DNA of 8,060 nucleotides from positions 1 through 8,060 of the forward strand of contig CBDUCN010000247.1 in NCBI GenBank assembly GCA_965365655.1, read 5' to 3'. The stretch is from JBFHNV01 sp965365655 (GTDB lineage Bacteria > Pseudomonadota > Gammaproteobacteria > HK1). The translations under genes and the position numbers were made by a program. Positions 1 through 5,799 of this stretch are shown here, piece after piece (positions within the stretch are counted from its first letter, which is position 1; each line of letters begins with the position of its first letter). The notes below the pieces were generated by a model, which was not told where the DNA came from, made no database searches, and saw only the letters and a list, made by a program, of their open reading frames with translations.

Positions 1-509
1 TGATGGTCGCCAAGTCGGTGTTCGACCGCATCAAGTCGGCGACGGGCCCGCGCGGCGGCCAGACCTCCAGCGTGTCCACGCGCTACCTGGACGTGACCCT
101 GGACCACGACACTGGCGCGATGGACGGGACGGTGCGCGAGGGACGCTTCGCCGGACGCCGGCTCGGGGAGCTCGATCTGGAGCAGCTCCGGTCGCTGCTG
201 GCGGAGTGCCGGAGCGAGGACGCGCAGGCGGCGGCCGTGCTGGAGGCGTACCTGGACCGCGAGCACGGGGCCGCGTGGCGCGACGGTGAGCAGGCGTCGG
301 CGCGAAGCGGCGCGGCACCGGCCGCGGACGGACACATGAGCACCACCGAGGCGCAACAGATCCTCGGAGTGCAGCCCGGCGCCGGCCGTGACGAGGTGAT
401 CAGCGCACACCGACGCCTGATGCAGAAGCTGCACCCCGACCGCGGCGGCAGTGGCTACCTCGCCGCGAAGATCAACCAGGCCAAGGACGTGCTGCTGGAC
501 GGCGCCTGA
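1..509 (+). CDS. DnaJ-domain co-chaperone, 5' part cut off by window edge
   Basis: J-domain proteins stimulate the ATPase of DnaK-type Hsp70 through a His-Pro-Asp motif. Counting from the ATG at position 3, 168 residues are visible. The C-terminal J domain covers about residues 113-168, with HPD at 144-146 (KLHPDRGGS) and a preceding basic helix (AHRRLMQK). The J domain is C-terminal and short, ending soon after helix III, as in TIM14/Pam18-like membrane-anchored bacterial DnaJ proteins. Residues 24-95 hold a conserved pre-J region (LDVTLDHDTGAMDG, then EAYLDREHG) that I associate with this family. Such proteins usually carry N-terminal membrane segments, and none is visible here. The frame is open to the window edge and no ribosome site can be seen, so the true start probably lies upstream. 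No J-domain residue appears to be missing. Its cellular partner cannot be read from the sequence. Confidence 0.85.
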   Translation, partial: MVAKSVFDRIKSATGPRGGQTSSVSTRYLDVTLDHDTGAMDGTVREGRFAGRRLGELDLEQLRSLLAECRSEDAQAAAVLEAYLDREHGAAWRDGEQASARSGAAPAADGHMSTTEAQQILGVQPGAGRDEVISAHRRLMQKLHPDRGGSGYLAAKINQAKDVLLDGA

Positions 510-531
510 GCGTGTGGGTCTTCTGCGCGCC

Positions 532-666
532 GTCGCGAGCGGGTCGTGCGGCGAGCGAGGCAAGGCGCCTGACGTGAGAACGAGGGAGCCCGGCAAGCCG
601 GGCGACCGCTGTCTTCATGTCGGGCAACGCCGTCGCAGCCGTCGCATGGCACGCGCAGCGGGCGAC
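532..666. repeat. Long imperfect inverted repeat in convergent intergenic gap
   Basis: The 200-base gap between the dnaJ-like gene and alaX contains collinear complementary segments around a centre near 595. The pairs are 532-536/662-666, 545-549/649-653, 551-554/642-645, 555-558/633-636, 564-567/628-631, 571-577/615-621 (one G-T wobble) and 588-593/598-603 (GCCCGG/CCGGGC, loop CAAG). A transcript from either strand could fold into an interrupted hairpin of about 135 nt. There is no T tract on either side, so it is not a standard rho-independent terminator. It could be a remnant palindromic mobile element, a structured 3' UTR or a chance product of high GC. I see no coding potential in 510-709. 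Confidence 0.5.
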
Positions 667-709
667 CTGAGGACTCACGGGCTCGGAGACCTCGCGACGC
701 GACGGCATT

Positions 710-1432
710 TCATCCGCCCGCGCGCAGACGCACGTTCACGCGCCGGTTGTGCTTGCCCTTCTTCTCGATCTTGCCGACCTCGACGGGACCGATCTCCCCG
801 GTGCGTGCAACGTGGGTGCCGCCGCAGGCCTGAAGGTCCACCCCCTCGATCTCCAGCAGCCGCACACGACCCTGTCCTCGTGGCGGCGTCACCGACATGG
901 TGCGCACCAGCTCGGGGTTCGCGTCCAGCTCGGCCTCGTCCACCCACCGCGGCGACACCGGATGGTCCTCGGCGACGAGACGATTGAGCTCGCGGTCGAT
1001 GGTCGCCTTGTCGAGAGACGGATCCGGCAGGTCGAAATCGAGACGCCCCGTGCCGTCGTCGCGGATCGAGCCGCCGGTGACGCCGGCGCCGACCACTGCG
1101 CCGAGCAGGTGCAGCAGTGTGTGCACCCGCATCATCCGGTGCCGGCGCTCCCAGTCGATGCGCGCAACGACCCGCTCGCCGCTGAGGTCGCGCGCGGGCG
1201 TGGCTGCCGGCAGGTGCAGGATGACTCCCGGCTCGGCGCCCTTGCGGGTATCCACGATGTCGACGGTGGTCCCGTCCGCGAGCTCGAGAACGCCGCGATC
1301 GCCAGGCTGACCGCCGCCCATGGGGTAGAACACGGTCCGGTCGAGGCGGATACCGTCCTCTGCCGAGGAGAGCACGACCGCCTCGCATTCCCGCGCGTAC
1401 GCATCCTGCCGGAACAGTTCCTGCGTGCTCAT
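710..1432 (-). CDS. alaX: Alanyl-tRNA editing protein AlaX (trans-editing hydrolase)
   Basis: This is a 240-residue free-standing homologue of the alanyl-tRNA synthetase editing domain. Family members hydrolyse mischarged Ser- (or Gly-) tRNA(Ala) in the cytosol, guarding against mistranslation of alanine codons. The zinc-binding set is complete: HTLLH (His104, His108) and CGGTH (Cys203, His207). The N-terminal glycine-rich motif FYPMGGGQPGD (35-45) is typical of the AlaX-M/L N-terminal domain. The length fits the medium AlaX class, which lacks the long C-terminal extension. The ATG at 1432 is preferred because GGAG lies 9 nt upstream (1442-1445) and the conserved region begins just after it. 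The open frame continues upstream to about 1900, but there it runs through a terminator and antisense to the DUF465 gene. It converges with the dnaJ-like gene. The terminator upstream suggests that it has its own promoter, but I cannot identify a convincing one. Confidence 0.93.
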   Translation of the reverse strand: MSTQELFRQDAYARECEAVVLSSAEDGIRLDRTVFYPMGGGQPGDRGVLELADGTTVDIVDTRKGAEPGVILHLPAATPARDLSGERVVARIDWERRHRMMRVHTLLHLLGAVVGAGVTGGSIRDDGTGRLDFDLPDPSLDKATIDRELNRLVAEDHPVSPRWVDEAELDANPELVRTMSVTPPRGQGRVRLLEIEGVDLQACGGTHVARTGEIGPVEVGKIEKKGKHNRRVNVRLRAGG

Positions 1433-1441
1433 GGTCTCGTT

Positions 1442-1445
1442 CTCC
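1442..1445 (-). promoter_or_regulatory. Shine-Dalgarno site of alaX
   Basis: On the minus strand GGAG stands 9 nt before the ATG at 1432. It settles the start against the longer in-frame extension, which would read back through the terminator. Confidence 0.6.
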
Positions 1446-1501
1446 GTACGCTTCAAGAATGGCGCCGCGAGGATAGCGCATGCCCGGAACGGGCCCGACG
1501 C

Positions 1502-1531
1502 AAAAAAAACCCCCGGTGGGCTCACCGGGGG
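1502..1531 (-). terminator. Rho-independent terminator after the DUF465 gene
   Basis: A perfect 9-bp stem (CCCCCGGTG at 1510-1518 with CACCGGGGG at 1523-1531, loop GGCT) is followed on the minus strand by eight T residues (1502-1509 read as A on plus). The T tract lies on the minus-strand side only, so it stops transcription coming from the gene at 1588-1818. It also separates that gene from alaX. Confidence 0.92.
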
Positions 1532-1573
1532 TTCTGGACGACGCGAAGCGCTCGGGTGATGTCGGTTGGGCTT

Positions 1574-1591
1574 CTGAATCGGGGGATTCAG
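1574..1591 (-). other. Small hairpin spanning the DUF465 stop codon
   Basis: CTGAATC (1574-1580) and GATTCAG (1585-1591) form a perfect 7-bp stem with a four-base loop. The stop codon (1588-1590) lies inside one arm. It sits 43 nt before the terminator hairpin and could protect the mRNA 3' end. There is no T tract, so it is not itself a terminator. Confidence 0.4.
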
Positions 1592-1818
1592 ACGTTCGGG
1601 TGCTCGCGCCGGTAATCGTCGATCATGGCGGCCATGCGATCCTTGGCGTGCAGCTTCTCCTTCTTCATCGACCCGAGGGTGAGATCGTCGAGCGCGATGA
1701 GCCCGAGCTCCGCCTTGTGGACCCTTTCCTTGAGCTGATGATGCTGCTTGTACAGGTGCTGGAAGTCCGCGTTCTCCTTCAGCAGTTCCTGGACGATTGA
1801 CTGATCGTATTCGAACAT
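1588..1818 (-). CDS. DUF465 (YdcH-like) small coiled-coil protein
   Basis: This 76-residue acidic/basic helical protein matches the pattern of the DUF465 (YdcH) family: an N-terminal helix ending in FQHLYKQHHQLKERVHKAE (residues 19-37), a short turn rich in acidic residues (about 43-46), then a second lysine-rich helix, MKKEKLHAKDRMAAMI (51-66). The family's molecular role is not established. The two helices suggest an antiparallel hairpin or coiled-coil oligomer in the cytoplasm. It has no signal peptide or membrane segment. The ATG at 1818 is the natural family start (MFEYD...). No clear Shine-Dalgarno precedes it, and the in-frame extension to 1968 has a GC-rich, unconserved look. It is monocistronic, with its own terminator at 1502-1531, and is divergent from the dehydrogenase gene. 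Confidence 0.85.
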   Translation of the reverse strand: MFEYDQSIVQELLKENADFQHLYKQHHQLKERVHKAELGLIALDDLTLGSMKKEKLHAKDRMAAMIDDYRREHPNV

Positions 1819-1883
1819 GTGCGCACCGTTGACCGTTGAGGTTTCTGCCGGGTGGCCTGCCCCCTTGCGGGGCATCGACCGTA

Positions 1884-1913
1884 ACAGTAGACCAAACCAC
1901 GGGGCCGCCTCAA
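1884..1913 (-). promoter_or_regulatory. Candidate promoter for the DUF465 gene
   Basis: On the minus strand TTGAGG (1908-1913) and TACTGT (1884-1889) are separated by 18 bp. This is a weak sigma-70-like pair 66 nt before the start codon. It is a match by eye only. Confidence 0.22.
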
Positions 1914-1960
1914 GACGCGCTCCAGTCCCGCCGCCGGCGCCCGGCCCGCGCTCGGGAAAT

Positions 1961-2000
1961 CCTCTCAATATCGTTTTGAAACAGATGCTTACAGTACAAT
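1961..2000 (+). promoter_or_regulatory. AT-rich promoter-like patch upstream of the dehydrogenase operon
   Basis: This is the only clearly AT-rich stretch in the divergent gap. TACAAT at 1995-2000 is a good -10 candidate (five of six to consensus). TTGAAA at 1976-1981 resembles a -35 box, but the spacer would be only 13 bp, so a different -35 or an activator would be needed. Between here and the dehydrogenase start (2001-2133) lie GC-rich palindromic sequence, a GGAGGA at 2035-2040 and a hairpin at 2062-2078. Confidence 0.35.
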
Positions 2001-2061
2001 CTGCGGCCCGGGGCCGGCCCGCGGCGGGTCGACCGGAGGAACCCGATTCGCTGCCGGATCA

Positions 2062-2078
2062 AGCGCTTGCGAAGCGCT
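2062..2078 (+). other. Leader hairpin upstream of the dehydrogenase gene
   Basis: AGCGCTT (2062-2068) and AAGCGCT (2072-2078) form a perfect 7-bp stem with a GCG loop. If the promoter patch at 1961-2000 is used, the hairpin lies in the mRNA leader. No T tract follows, so it is not a terminator. As DNA it is a dyad that a regulator could bind. Confidence 0.4.
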
Positions 2079-2133
2079 CCGTGGTGCCCGCCGGGTGGCC
2101 GGCGGACACCCCGTCACGCCGCCTCCGGCCCTG

Positions 2134-3141
2134 ATGCTGGCAGCCTGGATCGAGGACGGCCGGCTCGCGACGCGGGAGCTTCCGCGGCCCCCGGCCGCGG
2201 GGCGCTGGACCCGGGTGCGGGTGCTGCAGGCCGGCGTGTGCGGCACCGATCTGGCACTGTCGCGGGGCCTGTACGGATTCCGCGGCGTGCCGGGCCACGA
2301 GTTCGTCGGCGTCGTCGATGCCGGAAGCGGACCTCCCGCGGGCACCCGCGTGGTCGCGGCCATCAACGTCGGCTGCGGGCGCTGCTCCGAGTGCCGCACG
2401 CGCGGCGCACAGCACTGCGGCCGGCGTCGGGTGGTCGGGATCCGGCGGCTGGCGGGCGCGTTCGCCGGGTACCTCCGCGTTCCCGCGGGCAACCTGCTGC
2501 CGGTGCCCGCGGGACTGGACGACGATGCCGCCGTGTTCTGCGAGCCCCTCGCCGCCGCGCTGGCGGGCGTGGCGGAGGCGCCCGCTCCATTGCCGCCGCG
2601 CGCGCTGGTGGTCGGCCCCGGCCGCCTGGGCCAGCTCCTCGCGCGGGTGTTGCGCGCGAAGGGGGTCCGCACCTGCTGCGTCGGGCGCGGCTCGCAGGCG
2701 CTCGCGAAGCTGCCGAGCGACGTGGAAGCCGCGGCCGGGCTCCCGCCCGCCTGGCATCGCCGCTTCGAGCTCGCGTTCGAATGCAGCGGCAGCCGGGAGG
2801 GCCTCACCGTGGCGTTGCAGGCGCTGCGCGCCCGCGGGACGCTGGTGCTGAAGAGCACCCACGGGACGGCGACACCCATCGACGCCGACCGGCTGGTGGT
2901 GGACGAGATCCGCGTGCTCGGCTCGCGCTGCGGCCCCATGGACGAGGCGCTCGGGTGGCTCGCGCACGGACGCATCGACCCCCGGCCCCTGATCACCGCC
3001 CGGCACGCGATGTCAGAGGTCCGTGCGGCGTTTCGCGACGCCGGATCGCCCGCTCACGTGAAGGTGTTGCTGCGTCCGGACGGGGAGCCGGGGCCAGTGG
3101 CGGGCCAGGCTTCGTCCGGGGCACCGGACGCGTCGCAATGA
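2134..3141 (+). CDS. Zinc-dependent MDR alcohol dehydrogenase-like protein
   Basis: This is a 335-residue medium-chain dehydrogenase/reductase. The GroES-like domain comes first. The catalytic-zinc residues are Cys36 (GVCGTD), His55 (GHE) and Glu137 in CEPLA, as in the sorbitol/threonine dehydrogenase branch. All four structural-zinc cysteines are present (Cys81, 84, 87, 95 in GCGRCSECRTRGAQHC). The Rossmann domain has GPGRLG at 161-166. The segments ECSGS, GTLVLKST and DEIRVLGSRCGP are typical of an uncharacterised MDR subgroup, so the substrate is unknown. The ATG at 2134 gives the normal family N-terminus (MLAAWIEDG). A GTG at 2095 would add 13 residues. Neither start has a Shine-Dalgarno, but the ATG overlaps a stop codon (TGATG). 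About 20 Pro/Gly/Ala/Ser-rich residues extend past the expected C-terminus. It lies 64 nt before the flavoprotein gene and is probably co-transcribed with it. Confidence 0.88.
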   Translation: MLAAWIEDGRLATRELPRPPAAGRWTRVRVLQAGVCGTDLALSRGLYGFRGVPGHEFVGVVDAGSGPPAGTRVVAAINVGCGRCSECRTRGAQHCGRRRVVGIRRLAGAFAGYLRVPAGNLLPVPAGLDDDAAVFCEPLAAALAGVAEAPAPLPPRALVVGPGRLGQLLARVLRAKGVRTCCVGRGSQALAKLPSDVEAAAGLPPAWHRRFELAFECSGSREGLTVALQALRARGTLVLKSTHGTATPIDADRLVVDEIRVLGSRCGPMDEALGWLAHGRIDPRPLITARHAMSEVRAAFRDAGSPAHVKVLLRPDGEPGPVAGQASSGAPDASQ

Positions 3142-3209
3142 GGACGGAGCCCGGCCCGGGCACGCCGCATGCTGGACGCGGCGGACAATCGCGGGAGGCG
3201 GCAACGTGA
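3138..3209 (+). CDS. Possible 23-codon bridging reading frame between the two operon genes
   Basis: An ATG at 3138 overlaps the dehydrogenase stop (ATGA, 3138-3141). Its frame runs 23 codons and ends at a TGA (3207-3209) that overlaps the flavoprotein GTG start (GTGA, 3206-3209). The peptide would be Gly/Pro/Arg-rich with no recognisable motif. The ATG has no Shine-Dalgarno. If translated, it would most likely couple ribosome passage between the two genes rather than make a working protein. Chance is a real alternative. Confidence 0.2.
   Translation: MRTEPGPGTPHAGRGGQSREAAT
3194..3198 (+). promoter_or_regulatory. Shine-Dalgarno deciding the GTG start of the flavoprotein
   Basis: GGAGG lies 7 nt before the GTG at 3206. 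This is a near-perfect site and the strongest ribosome site seen in the window. It fixes an unusual GTG initiation codon. Confidence 0.8.
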
Positions 3210-5611
3210 AATCACACGTGCAGGCGGCGGTGATCGGCGGCGGGGTGGTCGGCGCCAGCGTGCTCTATCACCTCACCCGCCGCGGATGGAGCGACGTGGC
3301 GCTGATCGAACGCGCCGAGCTCACTGCCGGCTCCACCTGGCACGCGGCCGGGGGAATGCACACCATCAACAGCGATCCCAACGTCGCGAGACTCCAGCAC
3401 TACACGATCGAGCTGTACAAGGAGATCGAGGCCGCGTCGGGTCAGTCCTGCGGCGTCCACCTCACCGGCGGCCTGATGCTCGCCGACTCCGAAGAGCGCA
3501 TGGACTACCTGCGGGTCACCGCAGCGCGCGGACGTTACCTGGGGATGGAGACGGAGTTCATCACGCCGCGGGAGGCGGCCGAGCGACTGCCCATCATCGA
3601 TCCGTCCCGCTTCGTGGGCGCCCTGTGGGACCCGAACGAGGGCCACGTGGACCCCGCGGGCGTGACCAGTGCCTACGCCCGCGCCGCCCGCCTCGCCGGC
3701 GCCGAGGTGTACCGGCACAACCGCGTGCTCGAGCTGAGGCCGGCGGCCGGCGGCTGGACCGTGGTGACCGAGCAGGGGAACCTGCACGCGGAGCACGTCG
3801 TGAACGCCGCCGGGCTGTGGGCGCGGGAAGTCGGCGAGATGGTCGGCCTGCGCCTGCCGTTCATCCCCATGGAGCACCAGTACCTCGTCACCGACGAGGT
3901 GCCCGAGGTGGCCGACCTGCCCAACGGCTTTCACGCCGTGGACGCGGGAGGCGGCATCTACATGCGCAGCGAGATGCGCGGCGTGCTCATCGGCACCTAC
4001 GAGGGCGACGGCATCCCGTGGTCCGTGTCGGCCACCCCGTGGGATTTCCCGCAGGAGCTGCTGCCCGCCGATCTCGACCGGATCGCCGACAATCTCGCGC
4101 GCGCCTTCGAGCGATTCCCGCCCCTCGCCCGCGCCGGCATCAAGCGCGTGGTGAACGGTCCGTTCACCTTCACACCGGACGGAAATCCCCTGGTCGGCCC
4201 GGTGCGCAGCGTACCGAACTACTGGACGGCCTGCGGCGTGATCGCGGGCTTCAGCCAGGCCGGAGGCGTCGGCCTCGCGCTCGCGAACTGGATGGTGGAC
4301 GGCGATCCGGGCATGGACGTCTGGGCGATGGACGTATCGCGCTTCGGCGATTACGCCGGCAGACGCTACGCGCTGGAGAAGGGACGCGAGGTCTACGCGA
4401 CGCGATTCATGATCGCGTTCCCGAACGAGGAGCGGCCCGCCGGCCGGCCGTTGCGCCGCACGCCGCTGTACGACCGTCTGCGCGAGCGCGGAGCGGTGTT
4501 CGGCGCCGCGTTCGGGCTCGAGCATGCGCTGTGGTTCGCGCCTCCCGGGGAGGATCCGGCGGAGATTCCCGGCTACCGGCGCTCCAACGCCTTCGCGCCG
4601 GTGGCCGGGGAGTGCCGCGCGGTGCGCGAGGCCGTGGGCCTCACCGAGATCTCCACCTTCGCTCGCTACGAGGTGTCGGGACCGGCAGCGCAGACCTGGC
4701 TGGAACGCGTGATGGCGAATCGCACGCCGCGCGAGGGCCGCCTGCTGCTGGCACCGATGCTGAATCCCCGCGGCCGGCTGATCGGTGACTTCACCGTAGC
4801 CCGCGTGGCGTCGGAACGTTTCCTGGTGTTCGGCTCCGGCATCGCGGAGGAGCACCATCTGCGCTGGTTCGAATCGCACCTGCCGGCATCCGGCGTGAGA
4901 CTGCGCAGCCTGCGTAACGAGCTCGCAGGGCTTTCCGTCGCAGGACCCAACGCTCGCGAGATCCTCTCGCGGCTGACCGACGAGGATGTGTCCAACGACG
5001 CGTTCGCATTCCTTCGCATTCGCGCGATGGAGGTCGGCGGAGTTCCGTGCACGGTTGGACGCATCAGCTTCACGGGCGACCTGGGATACGAGATCTGGTG
5101 TGCGCCGGACTATCTGCTGACGCTCCACGAGGCACTGCTGGATGCAGGTCAGGACCTGGCGCTGCATCCCTTCGGCAGCCGCGCCCTGCACGCGCTGCGC
5201 CTGGAGAAGTCCTTCGGCGCCTTCCGCCGCGAGTACACGCCGGACTACTCACCCGCGGATGCCGGCCTGCTGCGGTTCGTGGATCTGGAGAAGGACGACT
5301 TCATCGGGCGCGACGCGGTGCTGGCCGAGATGGATCGCGGACGACGTCTCGGCCTGATCACCCTCACCGTGGCCGCCGACGACGCGGACGCGCACGGCAA
5401 CGAGCCGATCTACCACGACGGCCGCATCGTCGGATGCGTCACGTCCGGCGGCTACGCATACTGCGCGAGCACCAGCGTCGCGATGGGCTACGTGGCCGCC
5501 GCGCTCGCGACGGAGGACGTGTTCGAGGTGGAGATCCTGGGCCAGCGGCGAGCGGCGCGGCGCGTGCCGCGGCCGCTGTTCGATCCGAACGGAGATCGCA
5601 TGAGGAGTTGA
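3206..5611 (+). CDS. FAD-dependent dimethylglycine/sarcosine dehydrogenase-like protein with GcvT domain
   Basis: This 801-residue fusion has the architecture of dimethylglycine and sarcosine dehydrogenases. These oxidise an N-methyl amine with FAD and transfer the one-carbon unit to tetrahydrofolate. Residues 1-375 form a DAO-type FAD domain with GGGVVG at 11-16 and acidic Glu35 after the second strand. GSTWHAAG (42-49) contains His46, which aligns with the histidine that covalently binds FAD in mitochondrial DMGDH. TPDGNPLVGP and GFSQAGGVG (about 323-355) complete the FAD site. About 377-430 is the FAO_M linker, about 433-700 the GcvT aminomethyltransferase fold and about 705-795 its C-terminal barrel. 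Asp528 in GDFTV matches the folate-site aspartate of GcvT proteins. The length is normal and both halves look intact. There is no signal peptide, so it is cytosolic. The GTG start is set by GGAGG. The substrate (dimethylglycine, sarcosine or another N-methyl compound) is not determined. Confidence 0.92.
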   Translation: MKSHVQAAVIGGGVVGASVLYHLTRRGWSDVALIERAELTAGSTWHAAGGMHTINSDPNVARLQHYTIELYKEIEAASGQSCGVHLTGGLMLADSEERMDYLRVTAARGRYLGMETEFITPREAAERLPIIDPSRFVGALWDPNEGHVDPAGVTSAYARAARLAGAEVYRHNRVLELRPAAGGWTVVTEQGNLHAEHVVNAAGLWAREVGEMVGLRLPFIPMEHQYLVTDEVPEVADLPNGFHAVDAGGGIYMRSEMRGVLIGTYEGDGIPWSVSATPWDFPQELLPADLDRIADNLARAFERFPPLARAGIKRVVNGPFTFTPDGNPLVGPVRSVPNYWTACGVIAGFSQAGGVGLALANWMVDGDPGMDVWAMDVSRFGDYAGRRYALEKGREVYATRFMIAFPNEERPAGRPLRRTPLYDRLRERGAVFGAAFGLEHALWFAPPGEDPAEIPGYRRSNAFAPVAGECRAVREAVGLTEISTFARYEVSGPAAQTWLERVMANRTPREGRLLLAPMLNPRGRLIGDFTVARVASERFLVFGSGIAEEHHLRWFESHLPASGVRLRSLRNELAGLSVAGPNAREILSRLTDEDVSNDAFAFLRIRAMEVGGVPCTVGRISFTGDLGYEIWCAPDYLLTLHEALLDAGQDLALHPFGSRALHALRLEKSFGAFRREYTPDYSPADAGLLRFVDLEKDDFIGRDAVLAEMDRGRRLGLITLTVAADDADAHGNEPIYHDGRIVGCVTSGGYAYCASTSVAMGYVAAALATEDVFEVEILGQRRAARRVPRPLFDPNGDRMRS

Positions 5612-5633
5612 GCGGACGACGCGGCCAGCCGGA

Positions 5634-5693
5634 ATGCCGCGACGGAAAGCCGCCGTCGGCCAGCCTGCGTCCGGCGCACGGACGTGGCGGCAT
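5634..5693. other. Possible three-way-junction structure in convergent gap
   Basis: The 188-base gap 5612-5799 between two convergent genes shows no coding sign and no T-tract terminator. ATGCCGC (5634-5640) pairs with GCGGCAT (5687-5693). Inside lie two hairpins: GACGG/CCGTC (5641-5645/5653-5657) and CGTCC/GGACG (5668-5672/5680-5684). They could form a compact branched RNA at the flavoprotein mRNA end, or act from either strand. High GC makes short pairings common. Confidence 0.35.
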
Positions 5694-5799
5694 CGTTCTG
5701 GCTCGTGCGCGATCGAGGACCGCCAGACGACAGACCGCGTTGCGCGCGCAGCGTGTGCAGCAAGATTGGAAAGCGACGGATTGCCTGCTCAGGAGACCG

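Noticed and set aside
451..987. 178-codon plus-strand frame across the dnaJ-like gene end, the gap and alaX
   Set aside because: It is arginine/proline-rich shadow translation that crosses the convergent gap and runs antisense to alaX.
749..1615. 288-codon plus-strand frame over alaX
   Set aside because: It is antisense to alaX, which has both zinc motifs and a ribosome site. The frame also crosses the terminator.
1858..1874. Small GC hairpin (TGCCCC/GGGGCA) upstream of the DUF465 start
   Set aside because: It has a 6-bp stem only, with no T tract and no link to a ribosome site. It is likely chance at this GC content.
1817..2134. 105-codon plus-strand frame filling the divergent gap
   Set aside because: It has no domain or ribosome site at its start, and it begins upstream of the likely promoter. 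Only its last part (from about 2051) is kept as a speculative leader.
3169..4788. 539-codon frame overlapping the flavoprotein gene on the same strand
   Set aside because: It is arginine-rich out-of-frame translation of a well-supported gene.
3212..5191. 659-codon open frame on the minus strand opposite the flavoprotein gene
   Set aside because: It is antisense to a gene with complete family motifs. Its translation shows no recognisable domain, and long antisense frames are expected in GC-rich codon-biased DNA.
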